64,000 bases of DNA. Origin: Sulfuritalea sp. (GTDB taxonomy: Bacteria; Pseudomonadota; Gammaproteobacteria; Burkholderiales; Rhodocyclaceae). A program made the position numbers and the translations under genes. Every line of letters starts with the position of its first letter. Within the stretch, counting starts at the first letter, position 1. Of the stretch, positions 43,992 through 52,574 are shown piece after piece. The notes under the pieces were generated by a model. It made no database searches. It was not told where the DNA came from and saw only the letters and a program-made list of their open reading frames with translations. The stretch covers positions 1-64,000 of the forward strand of contig JAMPYF010000001.1 of assembly GCA_023700805.1 (NCBI GenBank), in the 5' to 3' direction.

Positions 43992-45055
43992 CGGACTGAC
44001 TCCATGGCGTCAGCGTAAGCCCTCATGCCGCCATCGAGGAGGACAGCATTGAAGCCACGCTGGGAAAGCAAAAACGCAGCGGCGGAACTGCGACGTCCGG
44101 TCTGGCAATACACAATATATTCCTTCGACATATCTAGCGCCGCCGACGCCTGACGAATGTCATCCAGTGGAATGTTGATCGCACCGGGATAACCGTCGCT
44201 CCTGTATTCGGCGGGAAAGCGCACGTCGATCCAGGTCGCGCCTGCGGCAACCCGCCTCTTGGCCTCGTCGCCGGCGACCTTCTGCAGCAATGGCGCGCGC
44301 AGCAATTCATTGAAGTCCTGCTTGGCCAGGCGCAGCAACATCCCATCCGTCTCCATTATTACGGTAGCATTGCGTACGGTATCGGCCACCAGAGCCTCCT
44401 CGCCGAAGGCATTGCCTTCCTTGAGTTCTGCCAGCTGCATGCGGGAACCGGCGACCAGCCGGGAAACCTTGCAGCGTCCACTTTCGATCAGATAGTAGTA
44501 GTCGCCGGGATCGCCCTGTCTGATTATCGTCTCGCCGCGCTTGGCCGGAACGCGCACGAACTTGGCCAGCAGGGCCTGAATGTGGGCGGGAGGCAGAGAA
44601 GCAAACGCACCGATCGTAAGATTATCCACCGCGAACATGCCGGACATCATGCGCCAGTCGGTGCTATCGCTTCCGCCCTGGGCATTCGCCGCCGGCACGG
44701 CCAACTGGGTCCAGGTCAGGACGATATCCAGGGTGTCTTCCTCCAGCGTCAGCAACAGGACGTCGGTTATGGCCTTGCTCATGGCCGGCACTTTGCCGCC
44801 GCGCGCCAAGGGCGCAGCCGCCAGATCGAGGCCCCCGACCAGAACCCGCGAGGTGCCGTCAGGCAGGGCCACCAGCAGTTGTCCCCGCACCAGATAGACA
44901 ACCTGCCGATCGAGGTCGGTGGCGTGAAATGGATCGCTGCCGCGCGCCGCCGTGAACGTGCGGCAACGCGGCAGCAACTCGCGCAAACCCTCGCTGCCAA
45001 GCGACATCAATGGTTGCAGGCGGGCCAGCAGTTCAATATTCACCGTATCGGTCAT
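43988..45055 (-). CDS. Cyclic-nucleotide-binding domain plus rhodanese protein
   Basis: A 355-residue protein. Residues of about 155-260 form a cNMP-binding domain (GDYYYLIESGRCKVSRLV, then LAELKEGNAFGEEALVADTVRNATV, the phosphate-binding cassette region), and residues 265-355 a rhodanese domain with active-site loop VYCQTGRRS, cysteine about 317 present. There is no DNA-binding helix-turn-helix, so it is not a Crp-type regulator. The first 140 residues look like a second, degenerate cNMP-type beta roll (VVYLVRGQLLVALPDGTSRVLVGGL). It lies between the phosphodiesterase candidate and the ATPase and is the natural cAMP receptor of this operon (inference). Confidence 0.85.
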   Translation of the reverse strand: MTDTVNIELLARLQPLMSLGSEGLRELLPRCRTFTAARGSDPFHATDLDRQVVYLVRGQLLVALPDGTSRVLVGGLDLAAAPLARGGKVPAMSKAITDVLLLTLEEDTLDIVLTWTQLAVPAANAQGGSDSTDWRMMSGMFAVDNLTIGAFASLPPAHIQALLAKFVRVPAKRGETIIRQGDPGDYYYLIESGRCKVSRLVAGSRMQLAELKEGNAFGEEALVADTVRNATVIMETDGMLLRLAKQDFNELLRAPLLQKVAGDEAKRRVAAGATWIDVRFPAEYRSDGYPGAINIPLDDIRQASAALDMSKEYIVYCQTGRRSSAAAFLLSQRGFNAVLLDGGMRAYADAMESVR

Positions 45056-45057
45056 GT

Positions 45058-45825
45058 TCAGATTTCGAAAATCTGGTTGTTCTGCAACATGCCGGGGCGG
45101 AATTCACCGATGCAGTCTTCGATCTCCTGCATCGTCAGTTCGATTTGTCCCGGCTTCAAATGGGTGATGAAGACCTCGGCGTCGCGCTGCAGGTGGGTCA
45201 GTTCTTCCAGCAGCATGCTCGGACACAAATGCAAGGATGCGACGGCCAGACGCTTCTCGCTGTCCGAGAAGGCGCACTCGATGATCAGGTAGCGCAGATT
45301 GCGAATCATGTTGACCTGATTCCACAGGTCGGGGCACGGCCCGGTATCGCCGGTAAACACCAGACTGCCGTGTCCGGAATCAAGGTGGTAGCCGACGGCC
45401 GGCACCGTGTGATTCGCCGGCAGGGGCATTATCTTGCGGCCATCGAGGTCCACTGCCTCGCCGACGCGTATCGTGGCGAAGCGCAGAAACGGCTTCTCCG
45501 GCGTCGGAATCACGCTGAAGTCAGGCCAGATCGCCCAATTGAACACATGGGCGCGGATGATCTCCAGAGTCGCCTCGGTCGCATGCACCGTCACCGGGCG
45601 GTTGCGCATGTCGCCCACCGTATCGACCATGAATGGCAGGCAGGCAAGATGGTCCAGGTGCGAGTGGGTAATGAACACATGGTCGATCTGGGCGAGTTCG
45701 GCGATCGCCAGATCGCCTACCCCCGTTCCGGCATCGATCAGGATATCGTTATCGACCAGCAGCGAGGTCGTGCGCAGATGACGCCCGCCGATTCCGCCAC
45801 TACATCCGAGGATTCGTACCTTCAT
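45058..45825 (-). CDS. Metallo-beta-lactamase-fold cyclic-nucleotide phosphodiesterase candidate
   Basis: A 255-residue metallohydrolase with the dimetal motif HSHLDH at residues 54-59 and later ligands in ANHTVPAVGYHL and FTGDTGPCPDLW. The overall form fits the class II cAMP phosphodiesterase/RNase Z-like group. As it lies 5 bp after an adenylate cyclase gene and 2 bp before a cyclic-nucleotide-binding gene, hydrolysis of the cyclase product is the most economical role, but this is inference; many relatives have other substrates. Confidence 0.75.
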   Translation of the reverse strand: MKVRILGCSGGIGGRHLRTTSLLVDNDILIDAGTGVGDLAIAELAQIDHVFITHSHLDHLACLPFMVDTVGDMRNRPVTVHATEATLEIIRAHVFNWAIWPDFSVIPTPEKPFLRFATIRVGEAVDLDGRKIMPLPANHTVPAVGYHLDSGHGSLVFTGDTGPCPDLWNQVNMIRNLRYLIIECAFSDSEKRLAVASLHLCPSMLLEELTHLQRDAEVFITHLKPGQIELTMQEIEDCIGEFRPGMLQNNQIFEI

Positions 45826-45830
45826 GAGTC

Positions 45831-48053
45831 CTACTTGGTTTCGAAAATGGTGACGCCATCCCAGTTCTCTCCGGGCGGCTCCTTGCGCAGGTGTTCAACG
45901 CGCTTGACGTACAGATCATAAAGGTAACGTGGCTTGATGCGCTGCAGATTCATCAACGTCAGTTCCGCCTGATCCCAGTCTTGAGTCCGATAGGCGCGCA
46001 AGGCCTGGTTCCACAGCTTGATTTCCTCGAGATCCTCGCGCGCGACCTTGCCTTCCTCGCCGACCGGCTCGTAGATACCCACCGGATCTTCCTTGCCCTT
46101 GACCCGCACCCGGTCCAGTTCGCGAAAAACGAATTCCTTCTTCAGCAGTTCGCGCGTGCTTTCGCCGACAATGAAGCCGACCCCATACTGCTTGGTGATG
46201 CCCTCCAGACGCGAACCGAGATTGACGGCATCACCCATCACCGTGTAGGACTGGCGCACCGGCGAACCCATGTCGCCGACCGTCATCGGCCCGGTGTTTA
46301 CGCCGACGCCGATCTTGAGTTCAGGCCAGCCGCGCGCCACCAGGTCCTTGTTCAGTTCGTGTAGCGCGACATGCATTTCCAGCCCTGTAAGGACGGCATT
46401 CCTTGCGTGTTCGGGATCGTCCACCGGCGCCCCCCAGAAAGCCATGATGGCGTCGCCGATGTACTTGTCGAGCGTGCCGCGGTGCTTGCGCACCACCAGG
46501 GTCATGGCGCCCAGATACTGATTCATCAAGGTCGCCAATTCGTTCGGTTCCAGGCCTTCGGATATGGTCGTGAATCCGCGTATATCGGAAAACAGCACGG
46601 TGAGCTCGGCCTTGCGCCCGGCCATGCTGTAGTTCTCCGGATCGCGACTCATCTCCTCGACCAGTTCCGGTGGCACGTACTGCCCGAACAAACCGGTCAA
46701 CTGGCGTTTTGTTCTGGACTCGACAAAGTAGCCCCAGGACATGTTCATCGCGTAAAGCAGCGCAATCGCGATCATGCCGTTGGCCAGCGGCAGCACCACG
46801 TTGGAGACGTGCCAGAAGCTGAAATTCACGCTGAGCAGCAGCAGCAGCACAATGACGCCTACCAGCGTGGCACGCAACGGCGACAGCATGGGCAGCAGAA
46901 AAACCATCACCGCACCCGCGATCAGCACCAGAAGTACGTCGGCGCCAAGAATGTAGGGAGGCTTGTGCTTGATCGCGCCATCCAGCATGCCTGCGATCAG
47001 ATTGGCGTGTATTTCGACCCCCGGATAGGCAGCCCCAACCGGCGTGGCGCGCAAGTCCATAAGTCCCGGCGCTGTGGTGCCGACCACGGCAATCCGCCCG
47101 GCCAGGCGCTCCTTGGGCACCTTGTCGTTGAGTACATCGGTAATCGAGATGTAGGGAAAGCTTCCCTGGTAGCCGCGATAGGGAATCAAGGTCGAGGCGT
47201 TCTCATCCACTGGAATGCTCATGGCGCCGTTGGCGCCTTTGAGTTCCAGCCACTCCATGGCCGCATAAGAGCCGGGCGCATCCTCGGGATAGCCCGGCGT
47301 AATGGGCGGATTGCCCAGCAGGTTGCGTACCATTGCCAGCGAAAGGGACTCGTAGTACTGTCCGTCGTATTCCACCAGCAGGGGTACCCGGCGCGAGGTC
47401 CCGTCGATATCCACCAGCGGATTGAAATGCCCGGCGCCGGCCGCCGCCTTCTGAAACTCCGGCAGGTTGCCGCCAAAACTTACCCACTGGGTAAAACCTA
47501 TGCGGCGGCCGCTGAAAGTCCCGGCCGGGAACACCGGATCCGGAGCTGCCCCGGAACTGACGCCGCCCTCCTTGCTGGAAAAGTAATAGCCAAGAATGAC
47601 AGGTCGGTTCTTCAGCGAAGCCGCAAATCGAGCATCGTGGTCAAGCTGCGGACGCAATTCGCGCAGCGAGGATTGAAAACCGGCCACATCCCTGAGTTCC
47701 TTTTTTGCCAGGGACTCAAGCGACTTGAGGCCGGAACTCTCGTCGGGCTCGGCAAAAACCACGTCGAAGCCCACCAGCCGAATCCCGTACTGGTCGAAAA
47801 GTTTATTCATCAAGGTCGCCAGTTTGTCGCGACCCCATGGCCAGCGCCCCTGTTCGGCCAGCGACTTCTCGTCGATATCGAGTATCACCACGCGTTGATC
47901 CACGCCCTGCGGCATGGTCAGGCGCACCTTCGCGTCGTAAATCAGCGAATCCATGTGATTGATGAACGGAATCTGGTAAACCCGCGCCGAATGGCCGAGC
48001 AGGACCAGAAGTATCAAAAGTCCAAGCGCATATCGGGGCAGATACTGTTTCAA
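45831..48053 (-). CDS. CHASE2 adenylate/guanylate cyclase
   Basis: A 740-residue membrane sensor cyclase: N-terminal membrane helix, extracytoplasmic CHASE2 domain (about 30-360; VVILDIDEKSLAEQGRWPWGRDKLATLMNKL), three membrane helices near 365-440, then a class III cyclase domain from about 480. The metal-binding LFSDIRGFT and the GDAIMAFWGAP segment are intact. The substrate (ATP or GTP) cannot be told safely. It belongs to the kinase/phosphatase/FHA series and its CHASE2 domain is visibly homologous to that of the kinase, so the two may sense the same signal. Confidence 0.93.
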   Translation of the reverse strand: MKQYLPRYALGLLILLVLLGHSARVYQIPFINHMDSLIYDAKVRLTMPQGVDQRVVILDIDEKSLAEQGRWPWGRDKLATLMNKLFDQYGIRLVGFDVVFAEPDESSGLKSLESLAKKELRDVAGFQSSLRELRPQLDHDARFAASLKNRPVILGYYFSSKEGGVSSGAAPDPVFPAGTFSGRRIGFTQWVSFGGNLPEFQKAAAGAGHFNPLVDIDGTSRRVPLLVEYDGQYYESLSLAMVRNLLGNPPITPGYPEDAPGSYAAMEWLELKGANGAMSIPVDENASTLIPYRGYQGSFPYISITDVLNDKVPKERLAGRIAVVGTTAPGLMDLRATPVGAAYPGVEIHANLIAGMLDGAIKHKPPYILGADVLLVLIAGAVMVFLLPMLSPLRATLVGVIVLLLLLSVNFSFWHVSNVVLPLANGMIAIALLYAMNMSWGYFVESRTKRQLTGLFGQYVPPELVEEMSRDPENYSMAGRKAELTVLFSDIRGFTTISEGLEPNELATLMNQYLGAMTLVVRKHRGTLDKYIGDAIMAFWGAPVDDPEHARNAVLTGLEMHVALHELNKDLVARGWPELKIGVGVNTGPMTVGDMGSPVRQSYTVMGDAVNLGSRLEGITKQYGVGFIVGESTRELLKKEFVFRELDRVRVKGKEDPVGIYEPVGEEGKVAREDLEEIKLWNQALRAYRTQDWDQAELTLMNLQRIKPRYLYDLYVKRVEHLRKEPPGENWDGVTIFETK

Positions 48054-48083
48054 GAGATCTCCAGGGCTTGCCGGTCTTTTGCT

Positions 48084-48827
48084 TCAGTTCTTCAGGAAGA
48101 ATTCCATTTTTATGCCCGCCAGTTCGATCACGTCATGGTCCGCAAGTTGATGTGCCTGGGTGCCGAGCGCGGTGCCGTTGACCACCGGGAAGCTGGTACC
48201 TTCGACATGGGTAATGAAATAGCCATGCGGCCGCCGCGCAATGACGGCTACCTGGACACCCGGCTTGCCCAGCGTGGTGAGTGTCTTGACCAGTTCCATT
48301 TCCTTGCCGGCATTGCCTCCCGACAGGAGCTGGATCACCCCCAGTGGCACCGCCGGGGCTGCTGCCGGCTGGGCTGCAGCGGGTTGCGCGGCCATGCCGG
48401 GCGAAGTCGACGTATGTGCGGCAGGGGTAGGTGCAGCGGCCGCTGGCGCGGCGACAGGCTGCTCGGCAGCGGGTTTCTGGGCGGCGCCGGGACGCAGAAT
48501 CATGGTCTTTTCGAAATCGGCGGCCGCCGTCTGCTGCGGAACCTCGCTGACATACTTCAGCCGGTACTTGCCCAGTTCGATGGTGTCGCCGTTTTGCAGG
48601 AAGTGCTTCTTGACCGATTGACCGTTGACGAAGGTGCCGTTGGTGCTGCCCAGATCCTCAAGAAAGGAATCATTGAGTATGGTGATTACTACCGCGTGTT
48701 CGCCTGAAATCGCCAGATTGTCGATCTGGATGTCGTTGTGCGGCTTGCGACCGATCGTGGTGCGCTCCTTGGTCAAGGGAATTTCCTTGAGCATTGTGGT
48801 TTCCATGCTGAGTATGAGCTTAGCCAT
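48084..48827 (-). CDS. Double FHA-type phosphopeptide-binding protein
   Basis: A 247-residue cytoplasmic protein with an N-terminal FHA domain (TTIGRKPHNDIQIDNLAISGEHAVV, then LGSTNGTFVNG), an Ala/Pro/Gln-rich linker at about 110-160, and a C-terminal, more divergent FHA-like domain (FITHVEGTSFPVVNGTALGTQAHQL). The first domain keeps the Arg, Ser and Asn that bind phosphothreonine. It would dock on targets of the kinase encoded two genes upstream. The gaps on either side are about 30 bp, so it is one operon. Confidence 0.88.
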   Translation of the reverse strand: MAKLILSMETTMLKEIPLTKERTTIGRKPHNDIQIDNLAISGEHAVVITILNDSFLEDLGSTNGTFVNGQSVKKHFLQNGDTIELGKYRLKYVSEVPQQTAAADFEKTMILRPGAAQKPAAEQPVAAPAAAAPTPAAHTSTSPGMAAQPAAAQPAAAPAVPLGVIQLLSGGNAGKEMELVKTLTTLGKPGVQVAVIARRPHGYFITHVEGTSFPVVNGTALGTQAHQLADHDVIELAGIKMEFFLKN

Positions 48828-48860
48828 TGTTTTCGTCCTTCGAGGTCACTGAGCGCTGCA

Positions 48861-49679
48861 TCACTTGAACCAGGCCAGGAAACGGGACCACCATCCGCGT
48901 GCGGCCGGATAGTCGCCCTTCACCTTGACCAGGATTACCGAAACATTATCGCGGCCGCCGTTATCGTTGGCCATCTGGATCAACTGCATCGCGCACAACT
49001 CCAGATTCGCCGAAAGGGCGCCGAGAGTCATGGCGATTTCGTCATCTTCAACCATGTCGTTGAGGCCGTCCGAACACAGCAGATAAACGTCGCCGGGAAT
49101 TACCGCGTGATCGTGAATCTCCGCCGCCACTTCGGGATCGATGCCCACGGCACGGGTAACCAGGTTCTTGTTCTGCGAATGGCGCGCCTGCTCCGGCGTG
49201 ATCAGGCCGGCGTCGAGTTGCTCCTGCAGCAGCGAATGATCGCGCGTGATCTGCTGAAAATCCTCGCCGCGCAAGCGGTACATGCGTGAGTCGCCGATGT
49301 GGCCGACCGTCACCTTGTTGTCGTGGAATACCGCAACCACCAGCGTCGTGCCCATGCCGGCATATTGCGGCTGTGTTTGCGAGGACTGATAGATCGCGCT
49401 ATTCACCAGGCCCATCAGCGTTTCCAGGGTGATCTCGGCCCACGATCTGCCACCCACCAGGCTGCTTGGTGCGCGTTCGAGGAAGGCTTTGGGAAGTTCC
49501 GAACCAAGCATGGTCGTCGCCATGCCGCTGGCGACTTCTCCGGCGTTGTACCCGCCCATCCCATCGGCAAGCACGGCAAACCCGCACTCCGTGTTGGCCA
49601 TGACTGCGTCTTCATTGTTGGAACGCACCATGCCCGGATTGCTGCTGGTGACAATTTCCAGAACCGTACTCATGTCCAT
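48861..49679 (-). CDS. PP2C-family Ser/Thr protein phosphatase
   Basis: A 272-residue PPM phosphatase with RSNNEDA (19-25), LADGMGGYNAGE (DGMGG 39-43), GDSRMYRLR, LLCSDGLNDMVEDDEI and GGRDNVSVILV, so all metal-binding aspartates are present. The ATG at 49679 is chosen because GAGGG is seven bases upstream and it lies 10 bp after the kinase stop; a longer frame would overlap the kinase gene. It should reverse the action of the adjacent kinase. Confidence 0.92.
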   Translation of the reverse strand: MDMSTVLEIVTSSNPGMVRSNNEDAVMANTECGFAVLADGMGGYNAGEVASGMATTMLGSELPKAFLERAPSSLVGGRSWAEITLETLMGLVNSAIYQSSQTQPQYAGMGTTLVVAVFHDNKVTVGHIGDSRMYRLRGEDFQQITRDHSLLQEQLDAGLITPEQARHSQNKNLVTRAVGIDPEVAAEIHDHAVIPGDVYLLCSDGLNDMVEDDEIAMTLGALSANLELCAMQLIQMANDNGGRDNVSVILVKVKGDYPAARGWWSRFLAWFK

Positions 49680-49689
49680 GGATCGGCCC

Positions 49690-52356
49690 TCAGATGCTGA
49701 TATCAACGCCCGAATCATCGGCGACAGCAGCGCCACCGGTCATTGTCATGCAGGTACGGATGTCCCGTGCGAATTCGGCACCGGTCTGATAGCGCGCATC
49801 GGCATCCTTGGTCAGCGCCTTGTCGATGATCGCCACCAGGCAGTCCGGCAGCGCGGGATTGACGGCGCGGATATCGGGATGCGGCTCGTTCGCAATTCGG
49901 AACATCAGCTGCGCCATCGAATCGCCCTCGAAGGGCAGCTTGCCGCAAGACATCTGGTAGAGCATCACGCCGAGTGAAAAAAGGTCGGAACGGCCGTCGA
50001 TCTTCTTGCCCGCCAACTGTTCCGGCGACATATAGCTGGGCGTACCGAGCACCATGCCGGTCTTGGTCTTCGACGAATCGGTGATGCGCGCGATGCCGAA
50101 ATCGGTCACCTTGACCTGGTCTGAGTCGGGTTCGTACATGACGTTGGCCGGCTTGATGTCGCGATGCACGACATGGTTGTCGTGCGCATAGGACAGCGCA
50201 TCGGCCACGCGCGCGACGATGCTCATGACGCGCGGTAGCGGCATCAGGTTGCCCGTCTTGGCGTAGGGCACTAGATCCTTGCCCTTGAGGAATTCCATCG
50301 CGATGTAGGCCAGGTCGTGCTCCTCGCCGGCATCGTACATCTGGACGATATTGGGGTGGTTTAGGCGTCCCGCGGTCTCCGCTTCGCGGAAGAAGCGCTC
50401 CTTGACCTCGACCAGTTCGTCGGCCTCGAACTCCTGCGACAAGGCCATGGTCTTGATTGCGACGATGCGGTTGATTTTCGGGTCGCGCCCCATGTACACC
50501 ACGCCCATGGCGCCCTTGCCGAGTTCCTTTTCGATCTGATAGCGGCCCAGCATCGGCTTTTCGACATTGCCCGCGGTATCGATCAGGCTGGCATTGCTGC
50601 GCCCGCCGCCGCCGCCGCCGAGTATCACGGTCTCGGACAACTGCCTGGCGCGATTCACGCGGGTTTCGATGTCGCGGAACTTAGGGTTGAAGTCGAAGAT
50701 GTAGCGGAATACCGCCTCGGCCTTGTTGAACTGGCGCTTGCGCTCGAAATCCAGCGCGAGGTTGTACATGTTTTCCATCAACTGCTCGTCCATCGGGCAC
50801 TTGCGGAACTTGTCGAAAGCCATGTCGAGCTGGCCCTGGCCCTGGAAGGCCAGGCCCAGCATGCGGTTCGATTCCGCCGAATCGGCATCGGACTTTTCCT
50901 TGCCGCGTTCGGTAACGACAAAACGCTTGACGGTCAGCAGTAAATGGCCGACCAGCAACAGGGCTGCCGGAATCATCAACTTCAACCACATCAACTGCGT
51001 CGACATCAGCACGAAGTGGATGACGATCAAGGTCACCAGGAGAGCCACGGTGATCCCCGCTGCCAAGCCGGCCTTGATCCGCGGCAACAAGGCAATGAGA
51101 TAGGCCGCAATCAGCAGGAACACGAGTTTCTCGACCCAGAAGCCCCAGGTCGGGGCGACGAAGAAATGTTCCGAAAGCAGGCTGGAAACCGCATGCGCCT
51201 GCATCAGCACGGCCGGCATCGATGGGCTGATCGGAGTCACGAAGACGCTGCCGACCGACGACGAGGTCGGCCCGATCAGAACGATCTTGTCGCGATACTT
51301 TTCGTAGGGAATCTTGCCGCTCTTGACGTCGAAAAAGGAATCGACCTGGAACGCCGGATTGCCGTCCTCCCTGTCCTTGTAATAGAAAGTCAGCATCCGC
51401 GTATCGATGTCCGTGCCGATGTTGAGCTTGCCCAGCTTGACCGAACTGCCGGCAACGACCCGAATGTCCGCCGGCGTCAGGTTGTGGCTCTTGGCCGCCA
51501 CCAACAGGGACAGCGACGGGTAGGCCTGATCGAAGTAAGTCAGCACCAGCGGCTCGGTACGAATCGCGCCATCGACATCCGCGGTCACATTGAGGTGGCC
51601 GATCGCCGTCACCACCTTGCCCAGCGGCTCGATCACGCCCGCATCGACGCCCAGCGTCGGGTAGGGCGGAGCCTCATCCGCGGCGGACAGCTTGACCGCA
51701 TTTTTCTTTACGTAATCGGGCAGGTCCTTGTCCGGCCGTCCGCGCGGTTCGCCCAGCACGAACAGCATCGGCAGCGCCACATTGCCCGCCTTGGCGAAGG
51801 CATCCGCCAACCGGCGGTCGGTATTCAGCTTCTGGTCCGCCTCGAGCAGGATAGCCTCGATCTGCGGGCACGAGGAAGGCACGATGACCGGATCCGGCGC
51901 CGGGGCTGCTGGCGCGGCGGGCGGCTCGCCTGCCACAGGTGCGGCCGTGGGTGCCGGTGCTGCGGCCGGCATTGCAGCGACCGCCACGACCGAGGGCAGC
52001 GTGACGCCGCAGGTTTCGATCAGTTTGTTGATATAGGCCAGGCCCTGGTCGCGCTGTGGCTCCGAGTAGAACACCGTGGTGGCGATCACCTTGGCCTTGG
52101 CGGCTGCCAGCTTGTCCACCATGTCGGCCATGATCTCGCGCGACCATGGCCAACGGCCTATGTTGTCGAGGCTGGGTTTGTCGATCGCGATCACCGCGAC
52201 CTTGTCCGAAGGCGCGCGCGAGGTGGCTGCCACGCCCATGTCATAAGCCTTGCGTTCCAGGCTCTGCAGCAGGTCTCCATTACCCAGAATCAGCACGACA
52301 ATGCTGACCGCAACGCCGAAGAACCAGTCACTCTTCCAGAAGCCAGCCTTCTTCAT
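49690..52356 (-). CDS. CHASE2-domain Ser/Thr protein kinase
   Basis: An 888-residue transmembrane kinase. An N-terminal helix is followed by a CHASE2 sensor (about 30-395), interrupted by an Ala/Pro-rich insert near residues 125-155, three membrane helices at about 404-482, a helical linker with a TPR-like motif (AVFRYIFDFNPKFRDIETR), and a PknB-type kinase domain from about 603: glycine loop LGKGAMGVVYMG, HRDIKPAN near 728, DFG near 751, and SPEQLAG. All catalytic residues are kept. This is the first gene of the signalling operon; a candidate promoter lies just upstream. CHASE2 ligands are generally unknown. Confidence 0.95.
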   Translation of the reverse strand: MKKAGFWKSDWFFGVAVSIVVLILGNGDLLQSLERKAYDMGVAATSRAPSDKVAVIAIDKPSLDNIGRWPWSREIMADMVDKLAAAKAKVIATTVFYSEPQRDQGLAYINKLIETCGVTLPSVVAVAAMPAAAPAPTAAPVAGEPPAAPAAPAPDPVIVPSSCPQIEAILLEADQKLNTDRRLADAFAKAGNVALPMLFVLGEPRGRPDKDLPDYVKKNAVKLSAADEAPPYPTLGVDAGVIEPLGKVVTAIGHLNVTADVDGAIRTEPLVLTYFDQAYPSLSLLVAAKSHNLTPADIRVVAGSSVKLGKLNIGTDIDTRMLTFYYKDREDGNPAFQVDSFFDVKSGKIPYEKYRDKIVLIGPTSSSVGSVFVTPISPSMPAVLMQAHAVSSLLSEHFFVAPTWGFWVEKLVFLLIAAYLIALLPRIKAGLAAGITVALLVTLIVIHFVLMSTQLMWLKLMIPAALLLVGHLLLTVKRFVVTERGKEKSDADSAESNRMLGLAFQGQGQLDMAFDKFRKCPMDEQLMENMYNLALDFERKRQFNKAEAVFRYIFDFNPKFRDIETRVNRARQLSETVILGGGGGGRSNASLIDTAGNVEKPMLGRYQIEKELGKGAMGVVYMGRDPKINRIVAIKTMALSQEFEADELVEVKERFFREAETAGRLNHPNIVQMYDAGEEHDLAYIAMEFLKGKDLVPYAKTGNLMPLPRVMSIVARVADALSYAHDNHVVHRDIKPANVMYEPDSDQVKVTDFGIARITDSSKTKTGMVLGTPSYMSPEQLAGKKIDGRSDLFSLGVMLYQMSCGKLPFEGDSMAQLMFRIANEPHPDIRAVNPALPDCLVAIIDKALTKDADARYQTGAEFARDIRTCMTMTGGAAVADDSGVDISI

Positions 52357-52407
52357 CAGTCGCTACCCTGTGTCAGAGCCCTCATTAAAACAGGACAATA
52401 AGCGCAA

Positions 52408-52436
52408 TTCTTACAGTCCTGCATCAAGTCCGTCAA
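52408..52436 (-). promoter_or_regulatory. Candidate promoter of the signalling operon
   Basis: On the minus strand a -35 box TTGACG (52431-52436) is separated by 17 bp from a poor -10 box TAAGAA (52408-52413), which would place the start of transcription some 45 nt before the kinase ATG. The -10 fit is weak. Confidence 0.3.
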
Positions 52437-52491
52437 TCAATTTAATGACGTTCGGCGTTGGGTAGCCGAGCAATGTCGCGATTCTATGCGC

Positions 52492-52526
52492 AAAAAAGCC
52501 GCCCCGGTTTGCGCCGGGGCGGCTTT
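52492..52526 (-). terminator. Intrinsic terminator of sucCD
   Basis: A 13-bp perfect GC-rich stem (52495-52507 with 52514-52526), a 6-nt loop, and six T residues on the minus strand make a textbook rho-independent terminator about 50 bp after sucD. Confidence 0.93.
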
Positions 52527-52539
52527 CGCGAAGTCCATG

Positions 52540-52564
52540 CGCCGTATCGCCAGCGCCAACTTTC
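52540..52564 (+). repeat. 25-bp dispersed motif, copy G
   Basis: CGCCGT, AT, CGCCAGCGCCAACTTTC: the perfect consensus copy. It lies between the sucD stop codon (10 bp away) and the sucCD terminator, so it is transcribed as part of the sucD 3' untranslated region in its reverse complement. Confidence 0.8.
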
Positions 52565-52574
52565 GGGATGCTGC

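Noticed and set aside
41100-44018. A 972-codon open frame antisense to the GAF-PilB gene, and similar long antisense frames at 1043-3139, 46371-48707, 52458-54089 and 56622-58949
   Set aside because: They mirror the codon bias of strongly conserved genes in GC-rich DNA, have no recognisable domains or ribosome sites, and are rich in Arg, His, Gly and Val as expected of antisense translation.
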